A stretch of DNA of 64,000 bases from the NCBI RefSeq assembly GCF_016894385.1, contig NZ_CP069811.1:782501-846500 (forward strand), given 5' to 3'. How positions within the stretch are numbered: position 1 is the stretch's first letter; every line of letters begins with the position of its first letter. The notes beneath the pieces are model-generated. The model was not told where the DNA came from. It saw nothing but the letters and a program-made list of their open reading frames with translations, and did not search any database. This document shows, piece by piece, positions 17,489-26,849 of the stretch. A program made the translations under genes and the position numbers. This DNA is from Cupriavidus oxalaticus. GTDB taxonomy: Bacteria > Pseudomonadota > Gammaproteobacteria > Burkholderiales > Burkholderiaceae.

Positions 17489-18514
17489 ATGAAGCAGGTT
17501 GTGGACGGGCTGCGTCTGGCAGGCGCCAGGCTGGCATTAGTGGCGACCGGGATGGCAGGCGCGGTTGGTGTGGTCGTTGGTGTGGTCGTTGCGGTGACCC
17601 CGGGCGCAGCATTGGCGGCATATCCCGACAAGCCGATCCGGCTGATCGTGCCGGCGGCCGCGGGGGGTACAACGGATATCGCGTCGCGCCTGGTCGGCAA
17701 GCGCATGGGCGAGTTGCTTGGCCAGCCGGTGGTGGTGGAAAACCGCGCCGGCGGCGGCGGCATCATCGGCGCGCAGGCGCTCAGGCAGTCTGCCGCCGAT
17801 GGTTACACCCTGATGATGGGCAATATCGGGCCCAATGCCATCAACTACAGCCTGTACCGGCAACTGCCCTACCGGGCGGAGGACTTTGCACCGATCACCA
17901 TGGTGGTGTCGGTGCCCAATGTACTGGTGGTCAATGCGAACGTGCCGGCTCGCACCGTGGCGGAACTGGTCGCGCTGGCCAAGGCGCAGCCCGGCAAGTA
18001 TTCCTTTGCCTCCTCGGGTACCGGCCAGTCGGTCCACCTTTCCGGCGAGCTGTTCCGCAAGCGCACCGGCACTGACCTCATCCATGTGCCTTACAAGGGC
18101 GCAGCACCGGCCGTGGCCGACCTCGTGGCCGGGCAGGTCACCATGATGGTGGACAATCTGCCCAGCTCGCTGCCGCATATCCAGTCGGGCAAGCTGCGCG
18201 CGCTGGCTGTGACCAGCGCCAGCCGCGTGCCCGAGCTGCCTGACGTGCCCACCATGAAGGAAGCCGGGGTGGACGACTTCCAGGTGACGGCATGGTTCGG
18301 CCTGGTCGCGCCCGCCGGCACGCCGCAGGAGGTGATCGATCGGTTGCAGAAGACCGTGGCCGGCATTCTGGACGAGCGCCAGGTCAAGGCAAGGCTGGTG
18401 GAGTTGGGCGGTATCCCCGGCGGCGATACGCCGGCCCACTTCGGCAACTTCATCAAGAGCGAGCGCGAGCGCTGGGCACGCGTGGTCAAGGACACCGGCG
18501 TTCCGCAGCAATAA
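17489..18514 (+). CDS. Bug-family periplasmic substrate-binding protein (TctC-like)
   Basis: The 341-residue receptor starts with a long Val-rich signal peptide ending near AALAAYPDKP. The mature part has the canonical IRLIVPAAAGGTTDIASRLV, VVENRAGGGGIIGAQAL, and HVPYKGAAPAVADL segments. It should bind an organic acid in the periplasm. The gene is preceded by AAGGAG and followed 45 bp later by a broken 3-oxoacid CoA-transferase locus on the same strand, which suggests the original unit handled an acid needing CoA activation. No TctAB genes are adjacent. A hairpin (CCAACA 18516-18521, TGTTGG 18535-18540) lies just after the stop. Confidence 0.92.
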   Translation: MKQVVDGLRLAGARLALVATGMAGAVGVVVGVVVAVTPGAALAAYPDKPIRLIVPAAAGGTTDIASRLVGKRMGELLGQPVVVENRAGGGGIIGAQALRQSAADGYTLMMGNIGPNAINYSLYRQLPYRAEDFAPITMVVSVPNVLVVNANVPARTVAELVALAKAQPGKYSFASSGTGQSVHLSGELFRKRTGTDLIHVPYKGAAPAVADLVAGQVTMMVDNLPSSLPHIQSGKLRALAVTSASRVPELPDVPTMKEAGVDDFQVTAWFGLVAPAGTPQEVIDRLQKTVAGILDERQVKARLVELGGIPGGDTPAHFGNFIKSERERWARVVKDTGVPQQ

Positions 18515-18559
18515 GCCAACAGGCCGACCGGCTATGTTGGCCGCCACGAGACCATCAAC

Positions 18560-19487
18560 ATGATCGACAAGACTGTGGCATCACTGGAACAAGCGGTGGC
18601 CGGCATCACGGATGGCGCCACCGTGCTGGTGAGCGGCTTCGGCGGCTCTGGCATTCCCGGTGCGCTGCTTGACGCGCTGCTCGCCTGCGGTGCGCGCGAT
18701 CTCACCATCGTCAACAACAACGCCGGCAACGGCGACACGGGCATTGCGGCGCTGATACGCGCCGGGGCTGTGCGCAAGGTGATCTGCTCCCATCCGCGCT
18801 CCAGCAATGCGGAAGCCTTTATCGAAGCCTACCGCGCCGGCAAGGTCGAGCTGGAATGCGTGCCGCAGGGCACCCTGGTGGAGCGCATGCGCGCCGCCGG
18901 CGCCGGGCTGGGGCCGTTCTTTACGCCGACCGCGTATGGCACGGCCCTGGCAGAGGGCAAGGAAACGCGCGAGATCGATGGCACAGGTTATGTGCTGGAG
19001 CAACCCTTGCGCGGCGATTTCGCGCTGGTCAAGGCGCATCGCGCCGATCGGGTTGCTGGCGGGCGCTTCCATCTCCGACCATGCGACATCCTTCGCCATG
19101 ATGCGCGGCGGACATCTCGACATCACCGTGCTGGGCGGCTTCCAGGTCTCCGCCAGGGGCGACCTGGCCAACTGGTCGACCGGTGAGCCCGACGCGGTAC
19201 CCGCCGTGGGCGGTGCCATGGACCTGGTGGCAGGAGCGGCCAATCTCTTCGTGATGATGGAGCATGTCACCCGCGACGGCCTGCCCAAGATCGTGGAGCG
19301 CTGCAGCTATCCCCTTACCGGCCTCGGCGTGGTGGACCGCATCTACACTGACCTGGCCGTGATCGACGTGCAGCCCGGCGGCGGACTGCTGGTCACCGGC
19401 CTGGCCGAAGGCGTGTCCTTCGACGCGGTGGCGGCACTGAGCGCGGCGCCGCTCATGTTGAAGGGGCAGTGCCGGGTGTTGCGTTAG
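18560..19487 (+). pseudogene. 3-oxoacid CoA-transferase subunits A and B collapsed by an internal deletion
   Basis: From the ATG at 18560 the frame reads as a normal A subunit (KTVASLEQAVAGITDGATVL, LVSGFGGSGIPGALLDALL, VPQGTLVERMRAAGAG) up to FALVKAHRADR near 19050, then turns to nonsense ending at 19186. In another frame, from about 19050 to 19487, the C-terminal half of a B subunit appears (ISDHATSFAMMRGGHLDITV, VPAVGGAMDLVAGAANLFVM, SYPLTGLGVVDRIYTDLAV). The last ~50 residues of A and the first ~90 of B, including the catalytic-Glu ENG loop, are missing, and the join is out of frame. Intact enzymes transfer CoA from succinyl-CoA to 3-oxoacids. This locus cannot make an active enzyme. Confidence 0.88.
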
Positions 19488-19680
19488 TTCGGCCTCGTGT
19501 CCACCTGGGCACATAGCGCAGCGCGGGCCGGCGAGCGGCGTTCGCCTTGCGCTTCGGCGTGGATGATGTAATACGTATCCAAGCCGTGACCTCGCGCAAA
19601 AGTCGGCCTTAGTTCGCCTGCAGCGAGGGACCGCCAAACGACCCGGGCTATCGCCCCGTCATCTCCTCGGGAGGGGAATG

Positions 19681-20868
19681 ATGGAACAACTGCTGGTTGA
19701 CGCGGTGATCTTCCTCGCCGCGGCGCTGATCGCCGTGCCGCTGTCGGTGCGCTTCGGCTTTGGCTCCGTGCTGGGCTACCTGGTTGCCGGCGCAGTGATC
19801 GGCCCGTGGGGGCTGAGGCTGGTCACGGACGTCAACTCGATCCTGGACGTGTCCGAGCTGGGCATCGTGCTGATGATGTTCATCATCGGCATTGAAATGG
19901 ACTTCGAGAAGCTGTGGGCGATGCGCCGCTCCATCTTCGGCTACGGCGGGCTCCAGGTGGCGCTGTGCGCGGCGCTGCTGGCGGCGATCTTCATTGCCTT
20001 TGGCGTGCAGTGGCGCGTGGGCGTGGCGGCCGGCTTTGCGCTGTCGCTGTCGTCCACGGCGATGGTGCTCGCGATCCTGGAACAGAACCGGCTGATGGAC
20101 GCACCCGTCGGGCAGTCAAGCTTCGGCATCCTGCTGTTCCAGGACATTGCCGCGATCCCGATGATCGCGCTGTTGCCGTTGCTTGCGCCGGTTGCGGCGG
20201 ACGCCGGCATGTCGAGCGGCTGGGTTTCCGCGGCGAAGGCGCTGGCCATGCTCGCAGCGGTCGTCGTCGTCGGGCGCTTCGTGCTGAAGTACGTGCTGCG
20301 CATGATCCAGCGCAGTGGCACGCGCGAGATCTTTACCATCTTCGCGCTGCTCTGGGTCATCGGCATCGCGCTGCTGATGCACGTGGTCCACCTGTCGATG
20401 TCGCTCGGCGCGTTCGTGGCCGGGCTGCTGCTGGCCGGCTCCGAATGCCGCCACGAGATCGAATCGGACATGGCGCCCTTCAAGGGCATCCTGCTCGGCC
20501 TGTTCTTTATCGCGGTCGGCATGTCGATCGATTTCTCGGTGCTGGCCAACAAGCCGCTGCTGGTGGCGGTGCTGGTGATTGCCCTGGTCGTGGGCAAGTT
20601 CCTGGCACTGATGTACCTGGCGAACCGGATTGAACTGCCGCGCCAGCATCGCCTCTACTTTGCCATCCTGCTGTCGCAGGGCGGTGAGTTCGCCTTTGTC
20701 GTGATGGGCGCTGCGCAGGCGGCGAACCTGATCGATGCCGAGCAACTCTCCGTCGTCACTGTCGTCGTTGCGCTGTCGATGGCGACGACACCGCTGCTGC
20801 TGCTCGCCCACCGCAAGCTGCCGCGCACCCGCGCGGCACCGCGCGAGGTCGAGGCGGATGGCCAGTAG
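19681..20868 (+). CDS. CPA2-family cation:proton antiporter (KefB/C-like membrane domain)
   Basis: The product has about 395 residues with roughly twelve membrane helices and the CPA2 fold: RFGFGSVLGYLVAGAVIGPW, the GIVLMMFIIGIEMDFEKLW helix, LSLSSTAMVLAIL, and the QDIAAIPMIALLPLL region carrying the conserved Asp of the ion site. The TrkA-N/RCK regulatory domain of KefB/KefC is absent, so only the transport core is present. A strong GGGAGGGGA precedes two consecutive ATGs (19678 and 19681); spacing favours the second. Probably a K+ or Na+/H+ antiporter of the inner membrane. Confidence 0.88.
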   Translation: MEQLLVDAVIFLAAALIAVPLSVRFGFGSVLGYLVAGAVIGPWGLRLVTDVNSILDVSELGIVLMMFIIGIEMDFEKLWAMRRSIFGYGGLQVALCAALLAAIFIAFGVQWRVGVAAGFALSLSSTAMVLAILEQNRLMDAPVGQSSFGILLFQDIAAIPMIALLPLLAPVAADAGMSSGWVSAAKALAMLAAVVVVGRFVLKYVLRMIQRSGTREIFTIFALLWVIGIALLMHVVHLSMSLGAFVAGLLLAGSECRHEIESDMAPFKGILLGLFFIAVGMSIDFSVLANKPLLVAVLVIALVVGKFLALMYLANRIELPRQHRLYFAILLSQGGEFAFVVMGAAQAANLIDAEQLSVVTVVVALSMATTPLLLLAHRKLPRTRAAPREVEADGQ

Positions 20869-20925
20869 CGGCCTGGGTTCGCCAGCGCCGCAAGCAAACC
20901 GATCGCGCGAGGGAGGTGCCGAGCG

Positions 20926-21963
20926 ATGACTGTCCTCAACTGGCTGCGCCGTCGCGGCAAGCATCCTGACGGGGCGCGCGACGCGGAGCGCGCCGCGCTG
21001 GCGGAGCGCGTGACCCGGCTCTGTCCGTACGTGCGGCTGGTAGGCGGCTATCGCAAGCGGCTTGCCCCGGCGCTGGCTATCGCGGACCGGTACGTGCGCG
21101 ATGTCGTGGCGGGCTTGCCGCCGGCGTCGGTGGCGAGCGAAGCCACCTGGAACAGCGATCCGTATATCCATGCCTTCTTTGGCACGGCGCAGGACGTCAT
21201 GCCGGTGTTCAGCCGGTCGCCGGACCTGCGCGACTATTTCAGCAATGCAGCGTCTCCCGCGGAGGCTTATTGCGTGCTGGGGATGGAGAAGCTGGAACGC
21301 CGCACGCTGGGCGTGGCGCTGGAAGGCGACGTGATGCGCACGGAGGTGCCCCAGACCACGGTCAGCTTCACCGATCACCGCGTCAGCATCTGCGCGGCGA
21401 CCGAAGCCGCGCTGCGCGACGAAATCGCCGGCCGCATGCTGGACCAGTTCGCGCTGCAGGCGCTGGCCGAGGTGGCCGGCGGCACGTCCCGCCGCGACCG
21501 CATCGAGCGCGAGCAGGCGCTGCTGACCACACGGCTCCACCTGCTGGAAAAGCAGGGCGTCGGCATGCGCGGCGTGCTTGGTGAAGGTGACGGCGCACAA
21601 GCCGGCGAGTCCGCGCGCCTGCGCGAGCAAGTGGCGCAGAACGAGGCCGCGCTCGCCGCCCTTAGCGCAGCCGGCGGGCAGGGCGGCCGGGCCGGCATGC
21701 CGGAGCGCCAGCTGCACGCGCTGGTCGACGTGCTGACGCATGCCGCAGCCAGCTTTTCCGTGGAGCGGGAAGCGGTGCGGCTGAGCCCCATGAACATCGT
21801 GCTGCCGCCCGGCAGCGCCGGGCCCGGCGCTGACCTCCAGCTGATGACCGCGCGGGTTCCTGGCGATCCGCCGCTGGCACGCACTTTTTCGCTGGTGTGC
21901 GTGGCCCGCGCCGGGATGCTGTCGCCGATGCAGTTGCTCGATGAGGCGGCGCGCATGCTGTGA
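20926..21963 (+). CDS. Conserved hypothetical protein, 345 aa
   Basis: I do not recognise a named family. The soluble-looking protein has no signal or membrane helix. It begins with a basic LNWLRRRGK, contains a helical N-terminal half (YRKRLAPALAIADRYVRDVV, SDPYIHAFFGTAQDVMPVF), a short predicted beta stretch (TEVPQTTVSFTDHRVSICA) and a Glu/Arg-rich central helix with coiled-coil character (SRRDRIEREQALLTTRLHLL through ESARLREQVAQNEAALAALS). It follows the antiporter by 57 bp on the same strand with GGGAGG before the ATG. Function unknown. Confidence 0.7.
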   Translation: MTVLNWLRRRGKHPDGARDAERAALAERVTRLCPYVRLVGGYRKRLAPALAIADRYVRDVVAGLPPASVASEATWNSDPYIHAFFGTAQDVMPVFSRSPDLRDYFSNAASPAEAYCVLGMEKLERRTLGVALEGDVMRTEVPQTTVSFTDHRVSICAATEAALRDEIAGRMLDQFALQALAEVAGGTSRRDRIEREQALLTTRLHLLEKQGVGMRGVLGEGDGAQAGESARLREQVAQNEAALAALSAAGGQGGRAGMPERQLHALVDVLTHAAASFSVEREAVRLSPMNIVLPPGSAGPGADLQLMTARVPGDPPLARTFSLVCVARAGMLSPMQLLDEAARML

Positions 21964-21990
21964 GCCACCGTGGCGTGGTGAGTGCCGGAG

Positions 21991-23151
21991 TCAGGCCATG
22001 TCCAGCACCAGGTTGCGATAGATCTCGCGCGCACCCTCCAGCTGTTCCAGCGCGATCGATTCATCAATGATATGCGCGTCCTCCTCGCACCCCGGCCCCA
22101 GCCCGATGGTCGGGATGCGACGGCGGCCGGCGGATTCGGAGCCGTTGGTGCAGAACGCCCAGCTTCCGACCTGCGGCGATCGGCCGGCTTGCGCAATGGC
22201 GCGCACCGCGGCTTGCACGAGCGGGGCGCTTTCCGGCTGCCGCCATGCCGGCAGCCAGCGGACTGGCCGAGCCGATTCGCCGGTGAAGGTCCGCACCTCA
22301 TCGTCGGACACCGCCAGTGCGAAATCTTGAAGGCCGGCAGCGCGCAGGCAAGCGTCGATCTGACCGAGGACGTCCTCGCGCGTCTCGCCGTCGAGGGTGC
22401 GGCGATCGAAGCGGATGGTGGCGGACGCCGGAATCATGGAGATCGACGGATAGGGCGACGAGATGATGTCCGTCGGCACCAGCAGCGCCGCGCCAAGGAT
22501 GGGGTCGACCGGCAGTTTCAGGCCTTCCAGCGCCGTCAGCGCACGCGCGGCGGCGAGTAGCGGATTGACGCCGAGGTGCGGCGTCGCCGCATGCGCGGGT
22601 TTGCCGTGGAAGGTGAGCTGGATTTCCAGCCGGCCCTTCTGTCCCGTCTTGACCTGCAGTTTCGACGGCTCGCAGATGACCACTGCCGCGGGCCCGCACC
22701 TGCCGAGAACCGACGCCAGCGCATGCCCTTCGATGACTTCCTCGAGCACGCTGGCGGAAACCGCGATGCGCTTGCGCAGCGGCCGCTCCCGCGCCGCCGC
22801 GGCAACGCCGCAGATGGCAGCGGCGATGCCGCCCTTCATGTCGGTACTGCCGCGTCCGTACAGCCGGCCGTCGTGGATGGTGCCGCCGAACGGCTCGAAG
22901 CGCCACGTGCCGGTGACCGGCACCACATCCATATGGCCGTCGAACAGCAGCGCCACGTCGGCATCCTCGGGACCAATCAGCCCGAGCACGCTGCCGTTGC
23001 GGTCCGTCGTCACCGACGTGAAGCCGGCTTCGGCCATGCGGTGCGACAGCAGCGCGGCCAGGTCGCCCTCCTGGCCGGACAGGCTGGGAATGCGCACCAT
23101 CTCGCGCGCCAGCGCGACGACATCACTGAGATTACTTGCTTGATCGATCAT
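21991..23151 (-). CDS. M20 family deacylase (ArgE/DapE/YgeY type)
   Basis: The 386-residue enzyme has the ArgE/DapE metal sites: LLFDGHMDVVPVTG, YGRGSTDMKGGIAAAI with the bridging Asp, the catalytic EEVIEGHAL, and ICEPSK; the last His ligand region is near the C terminus. It also carries the dimerisation domain (GRLEIQLTFHGKPAHAATPH). Family members remove acetyl, succinyl or similar groups from alpha-amino nitrogen. Its place as the last gene of the diaminopropionate ammonia-lyase operon, with 19 bp to the MFS gene, resembles the ygeX-ygeY pairing of E. coli and suggests a role in freeing diaminopropionate or a precursor. Confidence 0.9.
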   Translation of the reverse strand: MIDQASNLSDVVALAREMVRIPSLSGQEGDLAALLSHRMAEAGFTSVTTDRNGSVLGLIGPEDADVALLFDGHMDVVPVTGTWRFEPFGGTIHDGRLYGRGSTDMKGGIAAAICGVAAAARERPLRKRIAVSASVLEEVIEGHALASVLGRCGPAAVVICEPSKLQVKTGQKGRLEIQLTFHGKPAHAATPHLGVNPLLAAARALTALEGLKLPVDPILGAALLVPTDIISSPYPSISMIPASATIRFDRRTLDGETREDVLGQIDACLRAAGLQDFALAVSDDEVRTFTGESARPVRWLPAWRQPESAPLVQAAVRAIAQAGRSPQVGSWAFCTNGSESAGRRRIPTIGLGPGCEEDAHIIDESIALEQLEGAREIYRNLVLDMA

Positions 23152-23170
23152 CTTGGTATTTCTCCTGTTG

Positions 23171-24514
23171 TCACCGGTTGACCAGCGCAGCCGGCACGCG
23201 CAGCACCAGCAGCGCGCCGATCACGGTGAAGGAGGCGAGGAAGTACATGCCCCAGTCGGTGGAGCCGGTCAGGTCCTTGATCCAGCCAATCGCATAGGGA
23301 CTGGCGAAGGCAGCGAGGCCGGCGAAGGAATTGATCGCGGCGATACCGGCCGCCGCGCTGCGCCCGTCGAGGAAGGCAGTCGGCAGGCTCCAGAACAGCG
23401 GCGAGCAGACCATGCACCCGGCTGCGGCCACCGACAGCATCGCCACCGCGAACGCCGGGTTATGGCTGAACATCGTGCTGAGTGCCAGGCCGGTGCCGCC
23501 GACCAGGAACGGGATGACCATGTGCCAGCGCCGCTCGCGTGTCTTGTCCGAATGCCGGCACACCAGGATCATCGACACCACCGCGAATGCATTCGGGATC
23601 GCCGTCAGCAGGCCGACGTCGAGCAGCGAGACCACGCCCGTCGAGCGGATCACCGACGGAATCCAGAACGCCAGGCCCGACAGGCTGGATACCGTGCAAT
23701 AGCAGATCAGCGCCATATGGATCACGCGGCGGTCGCGGAACAGCTTCAGCAGCGATACGTGCTCGGTCTTGCTTGCCTTCTCCGCCGCGATGTTGTGGGC
23801 GAGACGGTGCTTCTCGGCCGCGCTCAGCCAGCGTGCATCGGCGATGCTGTCGTCCAGGTACCAGATCACCGCAAGACCCAGCACGACCGACGGAAGCGCC
23901 TCGAGCAGGAACATCCATTGCCAGCCGGCAAAGCCGTAGTAGTTGTGCATGCTCTCCATGATCCAGCCCGACAGCGGCCCGCCAAGGATGCCGGCCAACG
24001 GCACCGCGGTCATGAAGACCGCGATCACCTGGCCGCGGCGGTGCGACGGGAACCAGTAGGTGAGGTACAGGATGATGCCGGGATAGAAGCCTGCCTCGGC
24101 GGCGCCGAGCAGGAAACGCAGGATGTAGAACTGCGTCGGCGTCTTGGTCAGCGCCATGCAGGCCGAGATGCAGGCCCACAGGATCATGATGCGTGCCAGC
24201 GTCTTCTTGGCGCCGATGCGGTGCATCAGCACGTTGCTCGGCACTTCGAACAGGAAGTAGCCGATGAAGAAAATGCCGGCGCCGAGGCCGTACACCGTGT
24301 CGCTGAACTTCAGCTGGTCCAGCATCTGCAGCTTGGCAAAGCCGACGTTGACGCGGTCCAGGAAGGCCGCGACGTAGCAGGCCATCAGGAAGGGCAGCAG
24401 CCGCCAGGCCACCTTGCGGTAGAGCGCGTTGTCGTGCGCTGCCATCGTGCCGGATGTGTTCGGGACCGCGGCCGGGGCGTGAAGCGCCGGCGCGGAATGC
24501 AGGGAATCGCTCAC
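23171..24514 (-). CDS. MFS transporter, anion:cation symporter (ACS) family
   Basis: Translation most likely starts at the GTG at 24514, seven bases after AAAGGAGG, giving 447 residues; the frame is open 11 codons further but without a ribosome site. Twelve membrane helices are evident. The N-terminal YRKVAWRLLPFLMACYVAAF followed by LDRVNVGFAKLQML is the hallmark of the ACS family (phthalate, tartrate, galactonate and hexuronate carriers), and GAAEAGFYPGIILYLTYWFP is also characteristic. It would import an organic anion or amino-acid derivative across the inner membrane. It lies between the nitrilase homologue and the M20 deacylase. Confidence 0.9.
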   Translation of the reverse strand: MSDSLHSAPALHAPAAVPNTSGTMAAHDNALYRKVAWRLLPFLMACYVAAFLDRVNVGFAKLQMLDQLKFSDTVYGLGAGIFFIGYFLFEVPSNVLMHRIGAKKTLARIMILWACISACMALTKTPTQFYILRFLLGAAEAGFYPGIILYLTYWFPSHRRGQVIAVFMTAVPLAGILGGPLSGWIMESMHNYYGFAGWQWMFLLEALPSVVLGLAVIWYLDDSIADARWLSAAEKHRLAHNIAAEKASKTEHVSLLKLFRDRRVIHMALICYCTVSSLSGLAFWIPSVIRSTGVVSLLDVGLLTAIPNAFAVVSMILVCRHSDKTRERRWHMVIPFLVGGTGLALSTMFSHNPAFAVAMLSVAAAGCMVCSPLFWSLPTAFLDGRSAAAGIAAINSFAGLAAFASPYAIGWIKDLTGSTDWGMYFLASFTVIGALLVLRVPAALVNR

Positions 24515-24552
24515 TTTGTTCCTCCTTTGGATTTGGTGAGACAACAACGCCC

Positions 24553-24570
24553 CCTGCGGGCGCCCGCAGG
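24553..24570 (-). other. Perfect 18-bp palindrome between the nitrilase and MFS genes
   Basis: CCTGCGGGCGCCCGCAGG is a perfect palindrome in the 108-bp spacer of an otherwise tightly packed operon. In the leftward transcript it forms a strong hairpin 39 bases before the MFS start. No U-run follows, so attenuation, transcript processing or stabilisation are more likely than termination. Confidence 0.45.
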
Positions 24571-24622
24571 CGCCTGCATGTTCTTTTATCTCGATTTGGG
24601 AAGGGGGCGGAAAAGTGCGCCG

Positions 24623-25570
24623 CTACGCAGCGGCCAGGGCTTGCGGCGGTGTGGCCCCGCGCTGGCTGGTGATGCGGCCGTAGGCCTCGGGGCGGCGGTG
24701 CCGCTCGAAGTTGAAGGTCGTGGTCTTGTACGACTGGCACAGGTCGAGGTCGCAGCGCGCGATGGCCAGTTCGTCGCCCTTGGTCGAGCAGGCCGCGACG
24801 ATCTCGCCGGACGGCGCGATGATGCAAGTGCCGCCGATCATCTCGCAGCCCTCTTCCTTGCCGGCCTTGGCCACGCCGACCACCCAGGTGCCGTTCTGGT
24901 AGGCGCCGGCCTGCATCACCAGGTGGTTGTGGAACATCGACAGGTCGTCGTGCTCCGGCGCGGGCGGGTTGTGCACGGGCGTGTTGTAGCCCAGCAGGAT
25001 CATCTCGGCGCCTTGCAGGCCCATCACGCGATAGGTCTCCGGCCAGCGGCGGTCGTTGCACAGCGCCATGCCCATGACGCCGCCGAACCCTTGCCAGACG
25101 CCGAAGTCGTCGCCAGGCTCGAAGTAGCGCTTTTCCAGGTGCTGGAAGGCGCGCCATGGCTCATGCTGGTCGTGGCCGGGCAGGTGCACCTTGCGGTATT
25201 TGCCGATGATCCTGCCGTCGCGGCCGACGAGGATGGCGGTGTTGTAGCGCTGTTCCACGCCACCCTCCAGCGCCAGTTCCGCATAGCCGAGGTAGAAGCC
25301 GATGCCGAGCCGCGCGGCGGTCTCGAAGAGGACACGCGTCTCGGGTCCGGGCATCTCGCGCTCGTAGAAGGCGTTGAGTTCCTCGGGGTCTTCCATGTAC
25401 CAGCGGGGGAAGAAAGTGGTCAGCGCCAGTTCGGGGAACACCACGAGGTGGCAGCCCATTTCGTGAGCATGGTGCAGGTGGGCCAGCAGGCGGGCGACAA
25501 CGTCGCGGCGCGAGTCGCTGCGCTGGATCGGGCCGAGCTGGGCTGCGGCGACGTGGACGAAGCGGGACAT
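24623..25570 (-). CDS. Carbon-nitrogen hydrolase, N-carbamoyl-D-amino acid amidohydrolase-like
   Basis: The 315-residue product aligns from memory with Agrobacterium D-carbamoylase over its whole length. The triad is Glu47 (VVFPELAL), Lys127 (GKYRKVHLPG) and Cys171 (LCNDRRWPE), and the diagnostic LTTFFPRW, FQHLEKRYFEPGDD and GYNTPVHNPP segments are present. Such enzymes hydrolyse a ureido group to the free amine, CO2 and ammonia. ATG at 25570 matches the family start; an upstream in-frame ATG at 25612 lies in the spacer. It is in the same operon as an L-carbamoylase type amidase and diaminopropionate ammonia-lyase, which points to a substrate with carbamoylated amino groups. Confidence 0.9.
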   Translation of the reverse strand: MSRFVHVAAAQLGPIQRSDSRRDVVARLLAHLHHAHEMGCHLVVFPELALTTFFPRWYMEDPEELNAFYEREMPGPETRVLFETAARLGIGFYLGYAELALEGGVEQRYNTAILVGRDGRIIGKYRKVHLPGHDQHEPWRAFQHLEKRYFEPGDDFGVWQGFGGVMGMALCNDRRWPETYRVMGLQGAEMILLGYNTPVHNPPAPEHDDLSMFHNHLVMQAGAYQNGTWVVGVAKAGKEEGCEMIGGTCIIAPSGEIVAACSTKGDELAIARCDLDLCQSYKTTTFNFERHRRPEAYGRITSQRGATPPQALAAA

Positions 25571-25601
25571 GATCGGGAAGTCTCCTGTTATGCGGGGAAT
25601 G

Positions 25602-26849
25602 TCAGGCGGCAAGTTCGAGCATCAGGTCGAGCAGCACGTCGGCGCCGGCCTGGATGTCGCGGTCGTGGGTCAGTTCGGCGACGTTGTGCGAAAGGCCGGC
25701 CACGCTCGGCACGAAGATCATGCCGGCCGGGCACATGCGGGCGAGTATCTGGGCGTCGTGCCCCGCGCCGCTCGGCATGCGCCGCACGCTATGTCCGTGC
25801 CGGCGCGCGATGGCCTCGACGCGGTCGACCATGCCGGCGTCGAACGCCACCGGCGCGAAGTCGGCCAGCGTGCGGCGGCTGAGGCGTACGCCCTCGGTCT
25901 TCGCAACGTCCTGCGCATAGGCCAGCGTGCGCTGCACGGCCTCCGCCAGCGCGGTGCCGTCGGTATTGCGCAGGTCGACCGTGAACACCGCGCGGCTCGG
26001 GATCACGTTGACGAGGTTCGGGAAGCACTGCACCTGCCCAACGGTCGCAAGCTGCGCGCCGCCCAGCTCGCGCGACAGGTCGCGCACGAAGCAGGCGACG
26101 CGCGCGGCGACGAGGCCCGCGTCGTGGCGCAGCCGCATCGGCGTCGTGCCGGCATGGTTGGAAGTGCCCTCCACGGTGAATTCGGACCAGTGGATGCCCT
26201 GCACGCCGGTGACCGCGCCGATGGCGATGTCCTCGTGCTCGAGCACCGGGCCCTGCTCGACATGCAGTTCGACGAAGGCATGCACGCGGTGGCGGCCCAC
26301 CGGTGCGGGGCCGGCATAGCCGATCCGCGCGAGGTTCTCGCCCACCGTGGTGCCGTCGATGCCGCGCGTATCCAGCGCTTGCTGCAACGGCAGGTCGCCC
26401 TGGAAGACGAGGCTGCCCATCATGTCGGGGGCGAAGCGCGCGCCTTCCTCGTTGGTGAAGAAGGCGACCGCCAGCGGACGGCGGGTGACGATACCGGCAT
26501 CGTCGAGCGCGGCGATGACTTCCAGGCCCGCGAGCACGCCGAGGTTGCCGTCATAGCGCCCGCCGGTGCGCACGGTGTCGATGTGCGAGCCCGTCATCAC
26601 CGGCGGCAGGTCTTCGCGACCGGCACGCACGCCGACCACGTTGCCGATGCCGTCGACGCTGACCGCCAGCCCCAGCTCGCGCATCCACGACACCACGAGG
26701 TCGCGCCCGGCGCGGTCTTCGTCGGTCAGCGCGAGCCGGCAGACACCGCCGCCTTCGATGGCGCCGACATCGCCGAGCATGGCGATCCGGCGCAGCAGCC
26801 GAGGCAGGTCGATCCGCGTGGTCCGTTCGAGGTCGAGTGCCGCGCTCAC
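25602..26849 (-). CDS. Zn-dependent hydantoinase/carbamoylase-family amidase (AmaB/HyuC/AllC type)
   Basis: Start is the GTG at 26849, which overlaps the upstream stop by 4 bp (GTGA), giving 415 residues. The family motifs are clear: PVMTGSHIDTVRTGGRYDGN (metal His and Asp), AFFTNEEGARFAPDMMGS (catalytic Glu pair), FVELHVEQGPVLEHEDI, TSNHAGTTPMRLRHDA and PSGAGHDAQILARM. Members cleave N-carbamoyl-L-amino acids, ureidopropionate, allantoate or ureidoglycine with two metal ions. Translational coupling to diaminopropionate ammonia-lyase suggests it supplies that enzyme with substrate. The exact substrate cannot be fixed from sequence. Confidence 0.9.
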   Translation of the reverse strand: MSAALDLERTTRIDLPRLLRRIAMLGDVGAIEGGGVCRLALTDEDRAGRDLVVSWMRELGLAVSVDGIGNVVGVRAGREDLPPVMTGSHIDTVRTGGRYDGNLGVLAGLEVIAALDDAGIVTRRPLAVAFFTNEEGARFAPDMMGSLVFQGDLPLQQALDTRGIDGTTVGENLARIGYAGPAPVGRHRVHAFVELHVEQGPVLEHEDIAIGAVTGVQGIHWSEFTVEGTSNHAGTTPMRLRHDAGLVAARVACFVRDLSRELGGAQLATVGQVQCFPNLVNVIPSRAVFTVDLRNTDGTALAEAVQRTLAYAQDVAKTEGVRLSRRTLADFAPVAFDAGMVDRVEAIARRHGHSVRRMPSGAGHDAQILARMCPAGMIFVPSVAGLSHNVAELTHDRDIQAGADVLLDLMLELAA

